DNA from: Pseudomonadota bacterium
Lineage (GTDB): Bacteria; Pseudomonadota; Alphaproteobacteria; Rhizobiales; Xanthobacteraceae
Length of the DNA: 64,000 nt
Direction: 5' to 3'
Assembly: GCA_023387735.1 (NCBI GenBank)
Contig: JAEWHP010000025.1
Location: 62,001-126,000 of the forward strand
A model generated the notes under the pieces. It saw only the letters and a program-made list of their open reading frames with translations. It ran no database searches and had not been told where the DNA came from. A program made the translations under genes and the position numbers. This document shows positions 8,366-16,774 of this stretch, in pieces. Numbering within the stretch: the stretch's first letter is position 1; the number at the start of each line of letters is the position of its first letter.

Positions 8366-8374
8366 GACGGTGGA

Positions 8375-8968
8375 TCAGGTCCCCGCTTTCAGCGCCTTCT
8401 CGATCGCGACCTTCAGCACGCTATCGAGATTTTCCGGCGTCACCGGTCCGACCAGCTTGTGGACGATGGTGCCGTCGCGGCCGACCACGAACGTCTCGGG
8501 CACGCCGTAGACGCCCCACTCGATCGAGCCGCGGCCGTTGCTGTCGACGCCGACCATGCTGAACGGGTTACCGTAGCGGCCGAGAAAGCGGCGGGCGTTG
8601 TCGGGCGAATCCTTGTAGTTGATGCCGACGATCTGCAGCCGCGTGTCCTTTGCCAGCGCGGTCAGCAGCGGCGCCTCGTCGTGGCACGGCACGCACCAGG
8701 ACGCCCAGACATTGACGACGCTGACCTTGCCCTTGAAGGCTGCGGGATCGAGCCCGGGCACCGGCGCGCCGTCGCGCAGCAGACCTGGCAGCGGCGGAAG
8801 CGTGGTCTGCGGCGCCGGCCGGCCGATCAGGGCCGAGGGGAGTTTTGAAGGATCGCCGCCATAGAGCCGCAACAGGAACAGCGCGGCGACGGCCAGGAAG
8901 CCGAACAGCGGCAGCATCACCAGCCAGCGCCGCGGCGATGTCCCCGATGTTGCGTTCGGCGCGGTCAT
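8375..8968 (-). CDS. ccmG: Cytochrome c maturation thiol:disulfide reductase CcmG/DsbE
   Basis: Membrane-anchored periplasmic thioredoxin that keeps apocytochrome c CxxCH cysteines reduced for haem attachment. The 197-aa protein has one N-terminal membrane helix (about 15-34), the active site WCVPC with Cys92 and Cys95, and the CcmG-type GVYGVPETFVV segment with its cis-Pro. It is the last gene of the ccmABCDG operon; its ATG overlaps the ccmD stop by one base (positions 8966-8970). Confidence 0.95.
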   Translation of the reverse strand: MTAPNATSGTSPRRWLVMLPLFGFLAVAALFLLRLYGGDPSKLPSALIGRPAPQTTLPPLPGLLRDGAPVPGLDPAAFKGKVSVVNVWASWCVPCHDEAPLLTALAKDTRLQIVGINYKDSPDNARRFLGRYGNPFSMVGVDSNGRGSIEWGVYGVPETFVVGRDGTIVHKLVGPVTPENLDSVLKVAIEKALKAGT

Positions 8969-9144
8969 CAGATTTCCGTCGCGGTGCGGCCGGAGCGGCG
9001 GGTCACGCCGCTGGCCTCGAGGTCGCGCAGGCGTTGTCTCTGATGGCGGTAGTCGACGGCGATCCAGACGATGAGAACCGCAACGATCGCTATCACCAGC
9101 GCGTAGGATGTCAGGACAAAGGAAGCGTAGGGGCCGAGCGACAT
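8968..9144 (-). CDS. ccmD: Haem exporter protein CcmD
   Basis: Small single-pass membrane protein (58 aa) that helps release holo-CcmE from the CcmABC haem transporter. It starts MSLGPYASFVL, has one hydrophobic helix (ALVIAIVAVLIVWIAV) and then a basic tail with YRHQRQRLRDLE, as expected for CcmD. It sits exactly between ccmC (4 bases upstream) and ccmG (overlapping). It is easily missed because of its size; assignment rests on length, topology and position. Confidence 0.9.
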   Translation of the reverse strand: MSLGPYASFVLTSYALVIAIVAVLIVWIAVDYRHQRQRLRDLEASGVTRRSGRTATEI

Positions 9145-9148
9145 CGCG

Positions 9149-9880
9149 TCACGCCGCCTGCTGGCTGGCTTGCATCATCTGCAAGCTGCGCACGCGACGG
9201 CGCAGGATCTCGTTGCGCATCGCCGCCAGATGCAGCGTGACGAACAGCAGCGTAAACCCGACCGCCATCACCAGCAGCGGAATCAGGAACGCGTTATCGA
9301 GCGAAGGGCCGCCCATCCGCATCACCGAGGCCGGCTGATGCAGCGTGTTCCACCAGTCGACCGAGAACTTGATGATCGGCAAATTGAGCGCGCCGACCAG
9401 CGTCAGGATGGCGGCGGCGCGTGCGGCCCGCGACGGATCGTCGACCGCGCGCCACAGCGCCATCAGGCCGAGATACATCAGGAACAGGATCAGGACCGAG
9501 GTGAGCCGCGCATCCCATTCCCAATAGGTGCCCCACATCGGCCGTCCCCACAGCGAGCCGGTGACCAGCGCGAGAAAGGTGAACGCCGCCCCGATCGGTG
9601 CGGCAGCCTTCGCCGCGACATCGGCGAGCGGATGCCGCCACACCAGCGTCCCCAGCGCGGCCATGCTCATGACGCCCCACACGAACATCGCAAGCCACGC
9701 GTTGGGAACGTGGACGAACATGATCTTCACGGTGGCGCCCTGCTGATAGTCGTCGGGCGCCATCGCGGCCTGGTAGAAGCCGACCAGCAGCAGGATCGCG
9801 GTCGCGCCCGCCAGCCACGGCAATACGCGCGTCGTCAGCGACAGGAATTTCGTCGGGTTGGCGAGATCGATCAGCGTCAT
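9149..9880 (-). CDS. ccmC: Haem ABC transporter permease CcmC
   Basis: Integral membrane haem-handling protein that loads haem onto CcmE. The 243-aa protein has six predicted helices and the tryptophan-rich WWD signature at residues 111-125 (WGRPMWGTYWEWDAR), flanked by the conserved haem-ligand candidates His57 (FVHVP) and His181 (NTLHQP). Placed between ccmB and ccmD in a leftward operon; a gap of 97 bases separates it from ccmB. Confidence 0.96.
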   Translation of the reverse strand: MTLIDLANPTKFLSLTTRVLPWLAGATAILLLVGFYQAAMAPDDYQQGATVKIMFVHVPNAWLAMFVWGVMSMAALGTLVWRHPLADVAAKAAAPIGAAFTFLALVTGSLWGRPMWGTYWEWDARLTSVLILFLMYLGLMALWRAVDDPSRAARAAAILTLVGALNLPIIKFSVDWWNTLHQPASVMRMGGPSLDNAFLIPLLVMAVGFTLLFVTLHLAAMRNEILRRRVRSLQMMQASQQAA

Positions 9881-9977
9881 GGCATCCTGATAGTCGTCAG
9901 CGGCGGGGCAGGCAATGCGGCTTGGCTTGTTTCATATTGTCCCGTCGGAGAGTTGATCGGCGTCAAGAAGTCGTCAG

Positions 9978-10646
9978 TTAGTCCAGGCCGTGCCGCAGGC
10001 TGGCCGCTGCGGCAAACGGTCCGACCACGAAACTGACCAGCGAGAGCGCGCAGAGGATCGAAAACGGCGTTCCGAAAGCCAGCGGGCCAGTTATGACCGC
10101 CTGCGACGCCGCGACGCCGAAGATCAGCACCGGGATCGACAAGGGCAGCACCAGCACCGCCAGCAACAGCCCGCCGCGGTGCAACGTCACGGCAAGTGCG
10201 GCGCCGATCATCCCGGTGAAGGTCAGCGCCGGCGTTCCTACCAGGAGCGTCAGCGCCACCGCCGAGGTCGCCGTGACGTCGAGGTTGAGCATCAGCCCGA
10301 GCACGGGCGTCGCCACGATCAGCGGTAACCCGGCCGCGAGCCAGTGCGCCAGCGCCTTCGCCGCGCAGGCCAGTTCCAGTGGCGTCCGGCCCATCACGAT
10401 CAGGTCGAGCGAACCGTCCTCGTGGTCGGCAGTGAAAAGCCGGTCGAGCGTGAGCAGGCTCGCCAGCAGCGCGCCGAGCCACAGGATCGCCGGCCCGAGC
10501 CGCGTCAGCAGCGGCAGGTCCGGTCCGATCGCGAACGGCATCAGCACCGTCACGGTGAGGAAGAACAGCACGCCGATCAGCGCGCCGCCGCCGACGCGAA
10601 GCGCAATCCTGATGTCGCGCCGAATCAGCGCGGAGAGGGCGGTCAT
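9978..10646 (-). CDS. ccmB: Haem ABC transporter permease CcmB
   Basis: Membrane subunit pairing with the CcmA ATPase in the CcmABCD complex, which drives release of haem-loaded CcmE. The 222-aa protein shows six hydrophobic segments and the family stretch LDRLFTADHEDGSLD near residues 67-81. Its start overlaps the ccmA stop by four bases (10643-10646), implying coupled translation. Confidence 0.95.
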   Translation of the reverse strand: MTALSALIRRDIRIALRVGGGALIGVLFFLTVTVLMPFAIGPDLPLLTRLGPAILWLGALLASLLTLDRLFTADHEDGSLDLIVMGRTPLELACAAKALAHWLAAGLPLIVATPVLGLMLNLDVTATSAVALTLLVGTPALTFTGMIGAALAVTLHRGGLLLAVLVLPLSIPVLIFGVAASQAVITGPLAFGTPFSILCALSLVSFVVGPFAAAASLRHGLD

Positions 10647-11245
10647 GCCTTGGCTCCCATCCGCAGTTCCCGCGTTTCGATCCCGAGCGGGGTGTGGGTG
10701 GCGGCGACAATGATGCCGCCGGTCGCGAGATGGTTGCCCATCACGCCTACGAACAGTTCCTGGCCGGCGGTATCGAGCGCTGAGGTCGGTTCGTCCAGCA
10801 GCCAGACCGGCCGCCGCACCACGAGAAGGCGGGCGATGGAAAGTCGCCGCCGCTGGCCGGCCGACAGAAATGCCGCCGGCAGATGGGTGGCATGTCCCAG
10901 CCCCACGGCCTTGAGGCAGTGGCCGATGTCGCCCGCGTCGCCGCCGAGAAATTCCCGCCAGAACGACAGGTTTTCCGCGACGCTCAGCGCCGGTTTCAGC
11001 GCGTCGCGATGGCCGAGATAATGGGATTGCTCCGGCAGTGTCAGTTCGGCGTCGCCGCCTTCCAGGGCGACCGAGCCGCCGGCCGGCGCCAGCAGCCCCG
11101 CGATCAGGCGCAGCAGCGAGGTCTTGCCCGATCCGTTAGGGCCGACCACGGCCAGCACCTGGCCTGAGGAGGCTTCGAAATCGAGGCCGGAGAACACCTC
11201 GCGGCCGCCCCTGATGCAGTTGATGTCGCGCCCCGAGAGCCGCAT
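10643..11245 (-). CDS. ccmA: Haem ABC transporter ATP-binding protein CcmA
   Basis: ATPase of the cytochrome c biogenesis transporter. In 200 aa it has Walker A GPNGSGKT at 35-42, the signature LSAGQ at 127-131 followed by RRRLSIARL, and Walker B ending LLDEPTSALD at about 149-158. First gene of the leftward ccm operon; its start faces acnA across 224 bases that hold an Irr-type box. Confidence 0.95.
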   Translation of the reverse strand: MRLSGRDINCIRGGREVFSGLDFEASSGQVLAVVGPNGSGKTSLLRLIAGLLAPAGGSVALEGGDAELTLPEQSHYLGHRDALKPALSVAENLSFWREFLGGDAGDIGHCLKAVGLGHATHLPAAFLSAGQRRRLSIARLLVVRRPVWLLDEPTSALDTAGQELFVGVMGNHLATGGIIVAATHTPLGIETRELRMGAKA

Positions 11246-11338
11246 TTTCCCCCTTCACAGCCCTCTGAAATTGATGGGTACCGCGTCAGAATTTGTGGGT
11301 GCCGCATTGCTGCAGCACGCTTGTCGGTGTGGCGGCGC

Positions 11339-11357
11339 TTCTAGAAAGATTCTATAA
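11339..11357 (+). promoter_or_regulatory. Putative Irr box (iron control element) upstream of acnA
   Basis: TTCTAGAAAGATTCTATAA contains the perfect inverted repeat TAGAA-N3-TTCTA, the core of the iron control element bound by the iron response regulator Irr in Rhizobiales. It lies about 115 bases before the acnA start and about 95 bases before the divergent ccmA start. Irr control of an iron-sulfur aconitase is biologically expected; binding here is inferred. Confidence 0.6.
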
Positions 11358-11427
11358 GCCCGGAACTTGATGCAGCACACAATCGGCGGCTGCAAGCCAT
11401 TAGGCCATCCCCGCCGACGGTGTTTAA

Positions 11428-11444
11428 ATACCCTTGCCGGGTAT
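11428..11444 (+). promoter_or_regulatory. Inverted repeat just upstream of acnA
   Basis: ATACCC-TTGCC-GGGTAT is a 6-bp perfect inverted repeat 26 bases before the acnA ATG. It may be an operator or a small 5'-UTR hairpin; nothing distinguishes these here. Confidence 0.35.
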
Positions 11445-11469
11445 ACCTTAAGAATTGGGATTTCCTGAC

Positions 11470-14190
11470 ATGACCTCGCTCGACAGCTTCAAATGCCGCA
11501 AGACCCTCAAGGTCGGTGGCAAGACCTACGTGTATTACAGCCTGCCCGCCGCCGAGAAGAACGGTCTGAAGGGAATTTCCAAGCTTCCCTATTCGATGAA
11601 GGTGCTGCTGGAAAACCTGCTGCGCAACGAGGACGACCGCACGGTCAAGAAGGCCGACATCGTCGCGGTGTCGAAGTGGTTAAGGAAGCGTAAGCTCGAG
11701 CACGAAATCGCATTTCGTCCGGCGCGCGTGCTGATGCAGGATTTCACCGGCGTGCCGGCGGTGGTCGATCTCGCCGCCATGCGCAACGCGATGCAGGCGC
11801 TCGGCGGCGATGCCGAGAAGATCAACCCGCTGGTGCCGGTCGATCTGGTCATCGATCACTCCGTGATCGTCAACTTCTTCGGTGACAACAAGGCGTTCGG
11901 CAAGAACGTGGTCGAGGAATACAAGCAGAACCAGGAACGCTACGAATTCCTGAAGTGGGGCCAGAAGGCGTTCTCGAATTTCTCCGTCGTGCCGCCCGGC
12001 ACCGGCATCTGCCACCAGGTCAATCTCGAATATCTGGCGCAGACGGTGTGGACCAAGAAGGAGAAGATGACGGTCGGCAGGAAGACCGGCACCTTCGAAG
12101 TCGCCTATCCGGATTCGCTCGTCGGCACCGACTCGCACACCACCATGGTCAACGGCCTCGCCGTGCTCGGCTGGGGCGTCGGCGGCATCGAGGCGGAAGC
12201 CTGCATGCTCGGCCAGCCGCTGTCGATGCTGCTGCCGGAAGTCGTCGGCTTCAAGCTCAAGGGCCAGCTCAAGGAAGGCGTTACCGCGACCGACCTGGTA
12301 CTGACCGTGACGCAGATGCTGCGCAAGCAGGGCGTGGTCGGCAAGTTCGTCGAATTCTTCGGCCCCGGCCTCGACTATCTTTCGGTCGCCGACAAGGCGA
12401 CCATCGGCAACATGGCGCCGGAATATGGTGCCACTTGCGGTTTCTTCCCGGTCGATGCCGCGACCATCGACTATCTCAAGACCTCCGGCCGCAAGGCGGA
12501 CCGCGTCGCGCTGGTGACGGCCTACTCCAAGGCGCAGGGCCTGTTCCGCACCGCCAAATCGGCCGATCCGGTGTTCACGGAAACGCTGACGCTTGATCTC
12601 GGCGACGTCGTGCCGTCGATGGCCGGACCGAAGCGTCCCGAGGGCCGCGTCGCGCTGCCGGCCGTCTCGACCGGTTTTGCCACGGCGCTCGCCGGCGAAT
12701 ACAAGAAGCCCGAGGGCGGATCGACCCGCTATCCCGTCGAGAACCGCGATTTCGATCTCGGCCACGGCGACGTCGTGATCGCCGCCATCACCTCCTGCAC
12801 CAACACCTCCAATCCCAGCGTCCTGATCGGGGCGGGCCTGCTCGCGCGTAACGCTGCCGCCAAGGGCCTGAAGGCAAAGCCGTGGGTGAAGACCTCGCTG
12901 GCGCCGGGCAGCCAGGTGGTCGCGGAATATCTGTCCAATTCCGGACTGCAGAAGGACCTCGACAAGGTCGGCTTCAACCTCGTCGGCTTCGGCTGCACGA
13001 CCTGCATCGGCAATTCCGGCCCGCTGCCGGAAGAGATTTCGAAGTCGATCAACGACAACGGCATCGTCGCGGCCGCCGTGCTGTCGGGTAACCGCAACTT
13101 CGAAGGCCGCGTCAGCCCGGACGTGCAGGCGAATTACCTGGCCTCGCCGCCGCTGGTCGTGGCCTACGCGCTGGCGGGCACCGTGACCAAGGATCTCGCG
13201 GTCGAGCCGATCGGCATCGGCAAGGACGGCAAGCCGGTCTTCCTGAAGGACATCTGGCCGACGACCAAGGAGATCAACGCCTTCATGAAGAAGTTCGTGA
13301 CCGCCACGATCTTCAAGAAGAAGTACGCCGACGTGTTCAAGGGCGACACCAACTGGCGCAAGATCAAGACCACGGAAAGCGAGACCTATCGCTGGAACAT
13401 GAGCTCGACCTATGTGCAGAACCCGCCGTATTTCGAAGGCATGAAGAAGGAACCGGAGCCGATCGCGGACGTGGTCGACGCGCGGATCCTGGCGATGTTC
13501 GGCGACAAGATCACCACCGACCACATCTCGCCCGCCGGCTCGATCAAGCTGACGTCGCCCGCCGGACAATTCCTCAGCGAGCACCAGGTTCGTCCGGCCG
13601 ACTTCAACCAGTACGGCACGCGACGCGGCAACCATGAGATCATGATGCGCGGCACGTTCGCCAACATCCGCATCAAGAACTTCATGCTGAAGGGCGCCGA
13701 CGGCAACATTCCGGAAGGCGGCCTCACCAAGCACTGGCCCGACGGCGAACAGATGTCGATCTACGACGCCGCGATGAAGTACCAGGCGGAAGGCGTGCCG
13801 CTGGTGGTGTTCGCCGGCGCCGAGTACGGCAACGGTTCGTCGCGCGACTGGGCCGCCAAGGGCACGCGTCTGCTCGGCGTCCGCGCCGTGATCTGCCAGA
13901 GCTTCGAGCGCATCCACCGCTCCAACCTGGTCGGCATGGGCGTGCTGCCGCTGACCTTCGAGGACGGCACGTCGTGGACGTCGCTCGGCCTGAAGGGTGA
14001 CGAGAAGGTTACCATCCGTGGGTTGCAGGGCGACCTGAAGCCGCGCCAGACCCTGACCGCGGAGATCGTCTCGGGCGATGGTTCGCTGCAGCGCGTGCCG
14101 CTGCTGTGTCGCATCGACACCCTCGACGAACTCGAATACTACCGGAATGGCGGCATCCTTCACTATGTGCTGCGCAAACTGGCGGCCTAG
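11470..14190 (+). CDS. acnA: Aconitate hydratase A
   Basis: Monomeric [4Fe-4S] aconitase interconverting citrate and isocitrate in the TCA cycle. The 906-aa protein has the three cluster cysteines at Cys443 (TSCTNTSNP) and Cys509/Cys512 (GCTTCIGN), the early DSHTTM segment, and the C-terminal swivel domain with GAEYGNGSSRDWAAKG. Length matches the AcnA/IRP group. ATG 11470 is preferred; an in-frame TTG at 11455 would add five residues. The upstream Irr-type box suggests transcription tuned to iron supply. Confidence 0.97.
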   Translation: MTSLDSFKCRKTLKVGGKTYVYYSLPAAEKNGLKGISKLPYSMKVLLENLLRNEDDRTVKKADIVAVSKWLRKRKLEHEIAFRPARVLMQDFTGVPAVVDLAAMRNAMQALGGDAEKINPLVPVDLVIDHSVIVNFFGDNKAFGKNVVEEYKQNQERYEFLKWGQKAFSNFSVVPPGTGICHQVNLEYLAQTVWTKKEKMTVGRKTGTFEVAYPDSLVGTDSHTTMVNGLAVLGWGVGGIEAEACMLGQPLSMLLPEVVGFKLKGQLKEGVTATDLVLTVTQMLRKQGVVGKFVEFFGPGLDYLSVADKATIGNMAPEYGATCGFFPVDAATIDYLKTSGRKADRVALVTAYSKAQGLFRTAKSADPVFTETLTLDLGDVVPSMAGPKRPEGRVALPAVSTGFATALAGEYKKPEGGSTRYPVENRDFDLGHGDVVIAAITSCTNTSNPSVLIGAGLLARNAAAKGLKAKPWVKTSLAPGSQVVAEYLSNSGLQKDLDKVGFNLVGFGCTTCIGNSGPLPEEISKSINDNGIVAAAVLSGNRNFEGRVSPDVQANYLASPPLVVAYALAGTVTKDLAVEPIGIGKDGKPVFLKDIWPTTKEINAFMKKFVTATIFKKKYADVFKGDTNWRKIKTTESETYRWNMSSTYVQNPPYFEGMKKEPEPIADVVDARILAMFGDKITTDHISPAGSIKLTSPAGQFLSEHQVRPADFNQYGTRRGNHEIMMRGTFANIRIKNFMLKGADGNIPEGGLTKHWPDGEQMSIYDAAMKYQAEGVPLVVFAGAEYGNGSSRDWAAKGTRLLGVRAVICQSFERIHRSNLVGMGVLPLTFEDGTSWTSLGLKGDEKVTIRGLQGDLKPRQTLTAEIVSGDGSLQRVPLLCRIDTLDELEYYRNGGILHYVLRKLAA

Positions 14191-14197
14191 GGCCTTT

Positions 14198-14222
14198 CCG
14201 GTTCTGACCAGAGCAGAACCGG
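14198..14222. repeat. Hairpin in a decayed RPE-like repeat after acnA
   Basis: CCGGTTCTG and CAGAACCGG form a perfect 9-bp stem around a 7-base loop, eight bases after the acnA stop. Nearby AAAGCGTTTTCCTTAACGCC echoes the repeat at 47273-47372, so this looks like a worn copy of the same intergenic element. No T-run follows. Confidence 0.5.
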
Positions 14223-14329
14223 GCTCCAGGTGGTTGTTTGAAAGCGTTTTCCTTAACGCCAAGAAGGACGCCATGAAGCGCGGTTTTGTGATCGGTGTCA
14301 CTTCGAAGTGAGTGGCGAGCACCAGGAAG

Positions 14330-14352
14330 GCGGCCTATGAGAAGGCCGCTTT
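14330..14352 (+). terminator. Possible weak terminator between acnA and DUF1223 gene
   Basis: GCGGCCT at 14330-14336 pairs with AGGCCGC at 14343-14349 around ATGAGA, followed by only three T residues. It lies about 140 bases after the acnA stop and 80 before the next start. Confidence 0.35.
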
Positions 14353-14431
14353 CGCGCGTTTGGGGGCGCGCCTTTTGGGATCAAATAATGCCCCGTACAA
14401 ATACGGAAAAACGCCACCGCCGGTCCGCAGC

Positions 14432-15196
14432 ATGACAGCGATGATGGCTTATAGTTGTATCTCGCGATGGTCCGGCGCGCTCGGTGTCTGCGCCATCATC
14501 GCCGTTATCCGCCCGGCTCATGCCGAACCGCGCGCGGTGGTTGAACTGTTCACCTCGCAGGGCTGCTCGTCGTGCCCGCCGGCCGACCAGATCATCGGCG
14601 AACTCGCCAAGGATCCGTCGGTGATCGCGCTGAGCTTTCCGATCGACTATTGGGATTATCTCGGCTGGAAGGACACGCTGGCCGACAAGCGGTTCAGTGC
14701 GCGTCAGAAGGCCTATTCGCAGGTCCGCGGCGATCGCAATCTCTACACGCCACAGGTGATCGTAAACGGCTCGAAGCAGGTGATCGGCAGCGATCGCGCC
14801 AGCATCGAAGGCGCCATGATGGATACCAGCAAGGCCGACGCCGTGATGTCGGTGCCGGTGACGATGTCGCTGTCGGGCAAGCTGCTCAACGTCTCGGTAG
14901 CGGCGAGCAAGGTGCCGTCGGCGGCGGCCCATGGCGAAGTCTGGATATGCTCGGTCTCGAAGGCCATTCCGATCATGATCGGGCGCGGCGAGAATCGCGG
15001 CCAGGAAGTGACCTACTACAACGTAGTGCGCAACTTGCTGAAGGTGGGCGACTGGAACGGCACTCCGGGAAGCTGGACGGTGCCGATCGAGAACATTTCC
15101 CGCGAGGGCGTCGACGCTGCCGTCGTCTATGTCCAGCACGGCAGTCGCGAAAAGCCGGGCGCCATGCTGGGTGCCGCCTACACGGCGCTCCGCTGA
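14432..15196 (+). CDS. Exported DUF1223 thioredoxin-fold protein
   Basis: Secreted protein of 254 aa with a signal peptide (about 1-31, cleavage near PAHAEP) and a DUF1223 domain that starts VVELFTSQGCSSCPPAD. Cys45 and Cys48 form a CxxC in a thioredoxin-like setting, so a redox role in the periplasm is possible; no function is established for the family. The open frame begins 40 codons earlier, but ATG 14432 places the signal peptide correctly. Free-standing, 242 bases after acnA. Confidence 0.82.
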   Translation: MTAMMAYSCISRWSGALGVCAIIAVIRPAHAEPRAVVELFTSQGCSSCPPADQIIGELAKDPSVIALSFPIDYWDYLGWKDTLADKRFSARQKAYSQVRGDRNLYTPQVIVNGSKQVIGSDRASIEGAMMDTSKADAVMSVPVTMSLSGKLLNVSVAASKVPSAAAHGEVWICSVSKAIPIMIGRGENRGQEVTYYNVVRNLLKVGDWNGTPGSWTVPIENISREGVDAAVVYVQHGSREKPGAMLGAAYTALR

Positions 15197-15712
15197 TCTT
15201 GCCCTGAATTGGTACTCCGGAGGGCCGCGCGCATGCGCGCGCTGCTGGCTCCATTCAGATTCAGATCCGAAAATTTCAAACCGAGGAGTCCGCCGGAGCC
15301 CGCGAATCTCTCGCGCGCTTTTGCGCGGCTGGTTCCACAAACGAAAAAGGACCAACTCTCGTTGGCCCAGTATCGGGATTTACTCCCTTGCGAACAGGCC
15401 CGATCCCGACGGCCCCGGGGGGCTGGGGGCTGAGGAATCCGGAACCGAAAGGACCGGGCCAACGCAGGATTATCTTTTCGCAGGTCAGCGGGGCGGGCGC
15501 TTGGCGGAAGTGGGGCAGCAATAAGATTCCGCTAACGATCCCGTGAGTCGGAATTTTCTTCCTGTTTCCCCGGCGCGCAGCGGTTTCCTTCGAGTTTACA
15601 ACCCACTTGCGGCTAACTGCGGTTAGCGCGATCATGTGTTTTTCGGCATGCTCCCGAAAAGTGGGGACGGTTTTCGGAGCGAGGGCATGCCTGAGATGAC
15701 AGGAGGCGCGCC
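15197..15712. other. Gene-free stretch with nested inverted repeats
   Basis: About 516 bases with no convincing gene. It contains a GCGCGCATGCGCGC palindrome near 15225-15240, a long-range inverted repeat CGTTGGCCC (about 15360) / GGGCCAACG (about 15458) enclosing a second pair TCGGGAT / ATCCCGA, and an RPE-like palindrome near 15635-15685. The nested pair could fold as a structured RNA of about 110 nt. Short open frames on both strands lack ribosome-binding sites and any protein likeness I recognise. Confidence 0.45.
15635..15685. repeat. RPE/RIME-like palindromic repeat
   Basis: The GCATGCTCCCGAAAAGTGGG segment followed by ACGGTTTTCGGAGC matches the common rhizobial intergenic palindrome in which CCGGAAAAGTGGGAACC pairs with GGTTTTCCG. 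It ends about 30 bases before the DUF2794 gene. Confidence 0.6.
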
Positions 15713-16084
15713 ATGAGCTCGATATCGGAGGACACCGATCCAAGCGAGAGCCGCGCGGTGGCGCGCGCCGCCGCTCCAACCCCACCGCCGAATCGCGTCA
15801 CATTCAATCGTCTCGAACTGAACCGAATCCTCAATCTGTACGGACGCATGGTCGCCGATGGCGAGTGGCGCGATTATGCGATCGACTTCCTGAAGGACCG
15901 TGCGGTGTTCTCGGTTTTCCGCCGTGCGTCGGAAGTGCCGATCTATCGCATCGAGAAGGATCCGCGGCTGGCGCGCAAGCAGGGCATGTACAGCGTGATC
16001 TCGGCGACCGGCCTGATCCTGCGCCGCGGTCACGAACTCGAACGCGTCCTGCTGGTGATCGACCGCAAGCTGGCGCTGGTCTAG
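15713..16084 (+). CDS. DUF2794 family protein
   Basis: A 123-aa cytosolic protein of the DUF2794 family, widespread in alphaproteobacteria and uncharacterised. After a variable Ser/Pro/Ala-rich N-terminus (about 1-28) comes the conserved core with RLELNRILNLYGRMVADGEW, DFLKDRAVFSVFRR and the basic PLYRI-like segment PIYRIEKDPRLARKQG. The gene stands alone, convergent with a GNAT gene 73 bases away. No signal peptide or membrane helix is visible. Confidence 0.82.
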   Translation: MSSISEDTDPSESRAVARAAAPTPPPNRVTFNRLELNRILNLYGRMVADGEWRDYAIDFLKDRAVFSVFRRASEVPIYRIEKDPRLARKQGMYSVISATGLILRRGHELERVLLVIDRKLALV

Positions 16085-16157
16085 GGACAAGTCGTAGCCG
16101 GATGAGCCAACGGGGCGCGCATTCGCGCGACCAGTTCGCTCCATCCGGGCCACGGGC

Positions 16158-16688
16158 CTAATCCTTCGGCACCGTGGTTGCGCCTTCACCCAGCGCCAGC
16201 TGCATCATCACGGTATCGAGCCAGCGGCCGAATTTGAGCCCGACATTCGGGTGCGTTCCGATCATCTGGAATCCGCAGCGCGTGTGAACACCGATCGAGC
16301 CGGCATTGGCGGAATCGCCGATGACCGCGATCATCTGCCGGTAACCACGCGCCTCGCATTCGCTGACCAACTGCCGCAGCAGCAGCAGGCCGATGCCGCG
16401 GCGGTGGGTGGACGGCTGCAGATAGACCGAGTTCTCCACCGTGAAGCGATAGGCAGGCCGCGGCCGGTACGGGCCGGCATAGGCATAGCCGACGACAGCG
16501 CCTTCGACCGCGGCGACGAAATAAGGAAAGCCCCCATCCATCAGCGCCCTGAACCGCCGGGTCATCTCGGGGAGATCGGGCGGGATCAGCTCGAACGTCG
16601 CCGTGCCATAGCGCACCGCGTGTTCGTAGATTTCGGTGATAGCGGGGAGGTCGGCCTCGGTGGCGGGCCGGATTTCGGGAGCGGACAT
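16158..16688 (-). CDS. GNAT N-acetyltransferase (phosphinothricin-acetyltransferase-like)
   Basis: Acetyl-CoA-dependent N-acetyltransferase of the PAT/Bar-like group, about 176 aa, beginning MSAPEIRPATEADLPAI. The GNAT acetyl-CoA site is HRRGIGLLLLRQLVSE; VGYAYAGPYRPRPAY and the Tyr/Asn region NAGSIGVHTRCGF are typical of phosphinothricin and methionine-sulfoximine acetyltransferases. The frame extends 21 codons upstream, but that stretch encodes the terminator hairpin of the BI-1 gene, so the start is 16688. Substrate not assigned. Confidence 0.87.
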   Translation of the reverse strand: MSAPEIRPATEADLPAITEIYEHAVRYGTATFELIPPDLPEMTRRFRALMDGGFPYFVAAVEGAVVGYAYAGPYRPRPAYRFTVENSVYLQPSTHRRGIGLLLLRQLVSECEARGYRQMIAVIGDSANAGSIGVHTRCGFQMIGTHPNVGLKFGRWLDTVMMQLALGEGATTVPKD

Positions 16689-16715
16689 GACCGGCAGAGT
16701 ATTTTTGCTGACGAC

Positions 16716-16748
16716 AAAAGAAAAGCCCCGGCCGTGAGGCCGGGGCTC
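16716..16748 (-). terminator. Rho-independent terminator of the BI-1 gene
   Basis: On the minus strand AGCCCCGGCC-TCAC-GGCCGGGGCT, a perfect 10-bp stem with a tetraloop, is followed by TTTCTTTT. It lies 27 bases after the BI-1 stop. Confidence 0.88.
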
Positions 16749-16774
16749 CAACTCCTAACCTTTCGCGGTAGCGC

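Noticed and set aside
11680..14322. 880-residue open frame on the minus strand opposite acnA
   Set aside because: High-GC antisense shadow of a well-supported aconitase gene; composition rich in Arg/His/Gly with no domain.
15355..15470. Identification of the nested repeats as tmRNA, RNase P RNA or SRP RNA
   Set aside because: None of the conserved core sequences of these RNAs could be found, so only a generic structured-RNA candidate is reported.
15209..15524. Overlapping short frames in the 15.2-15.7 kb gap
   Set aside because: Frames on both strands overlap each other and the inverted repeats; none has a start signal or similarity I recognise.
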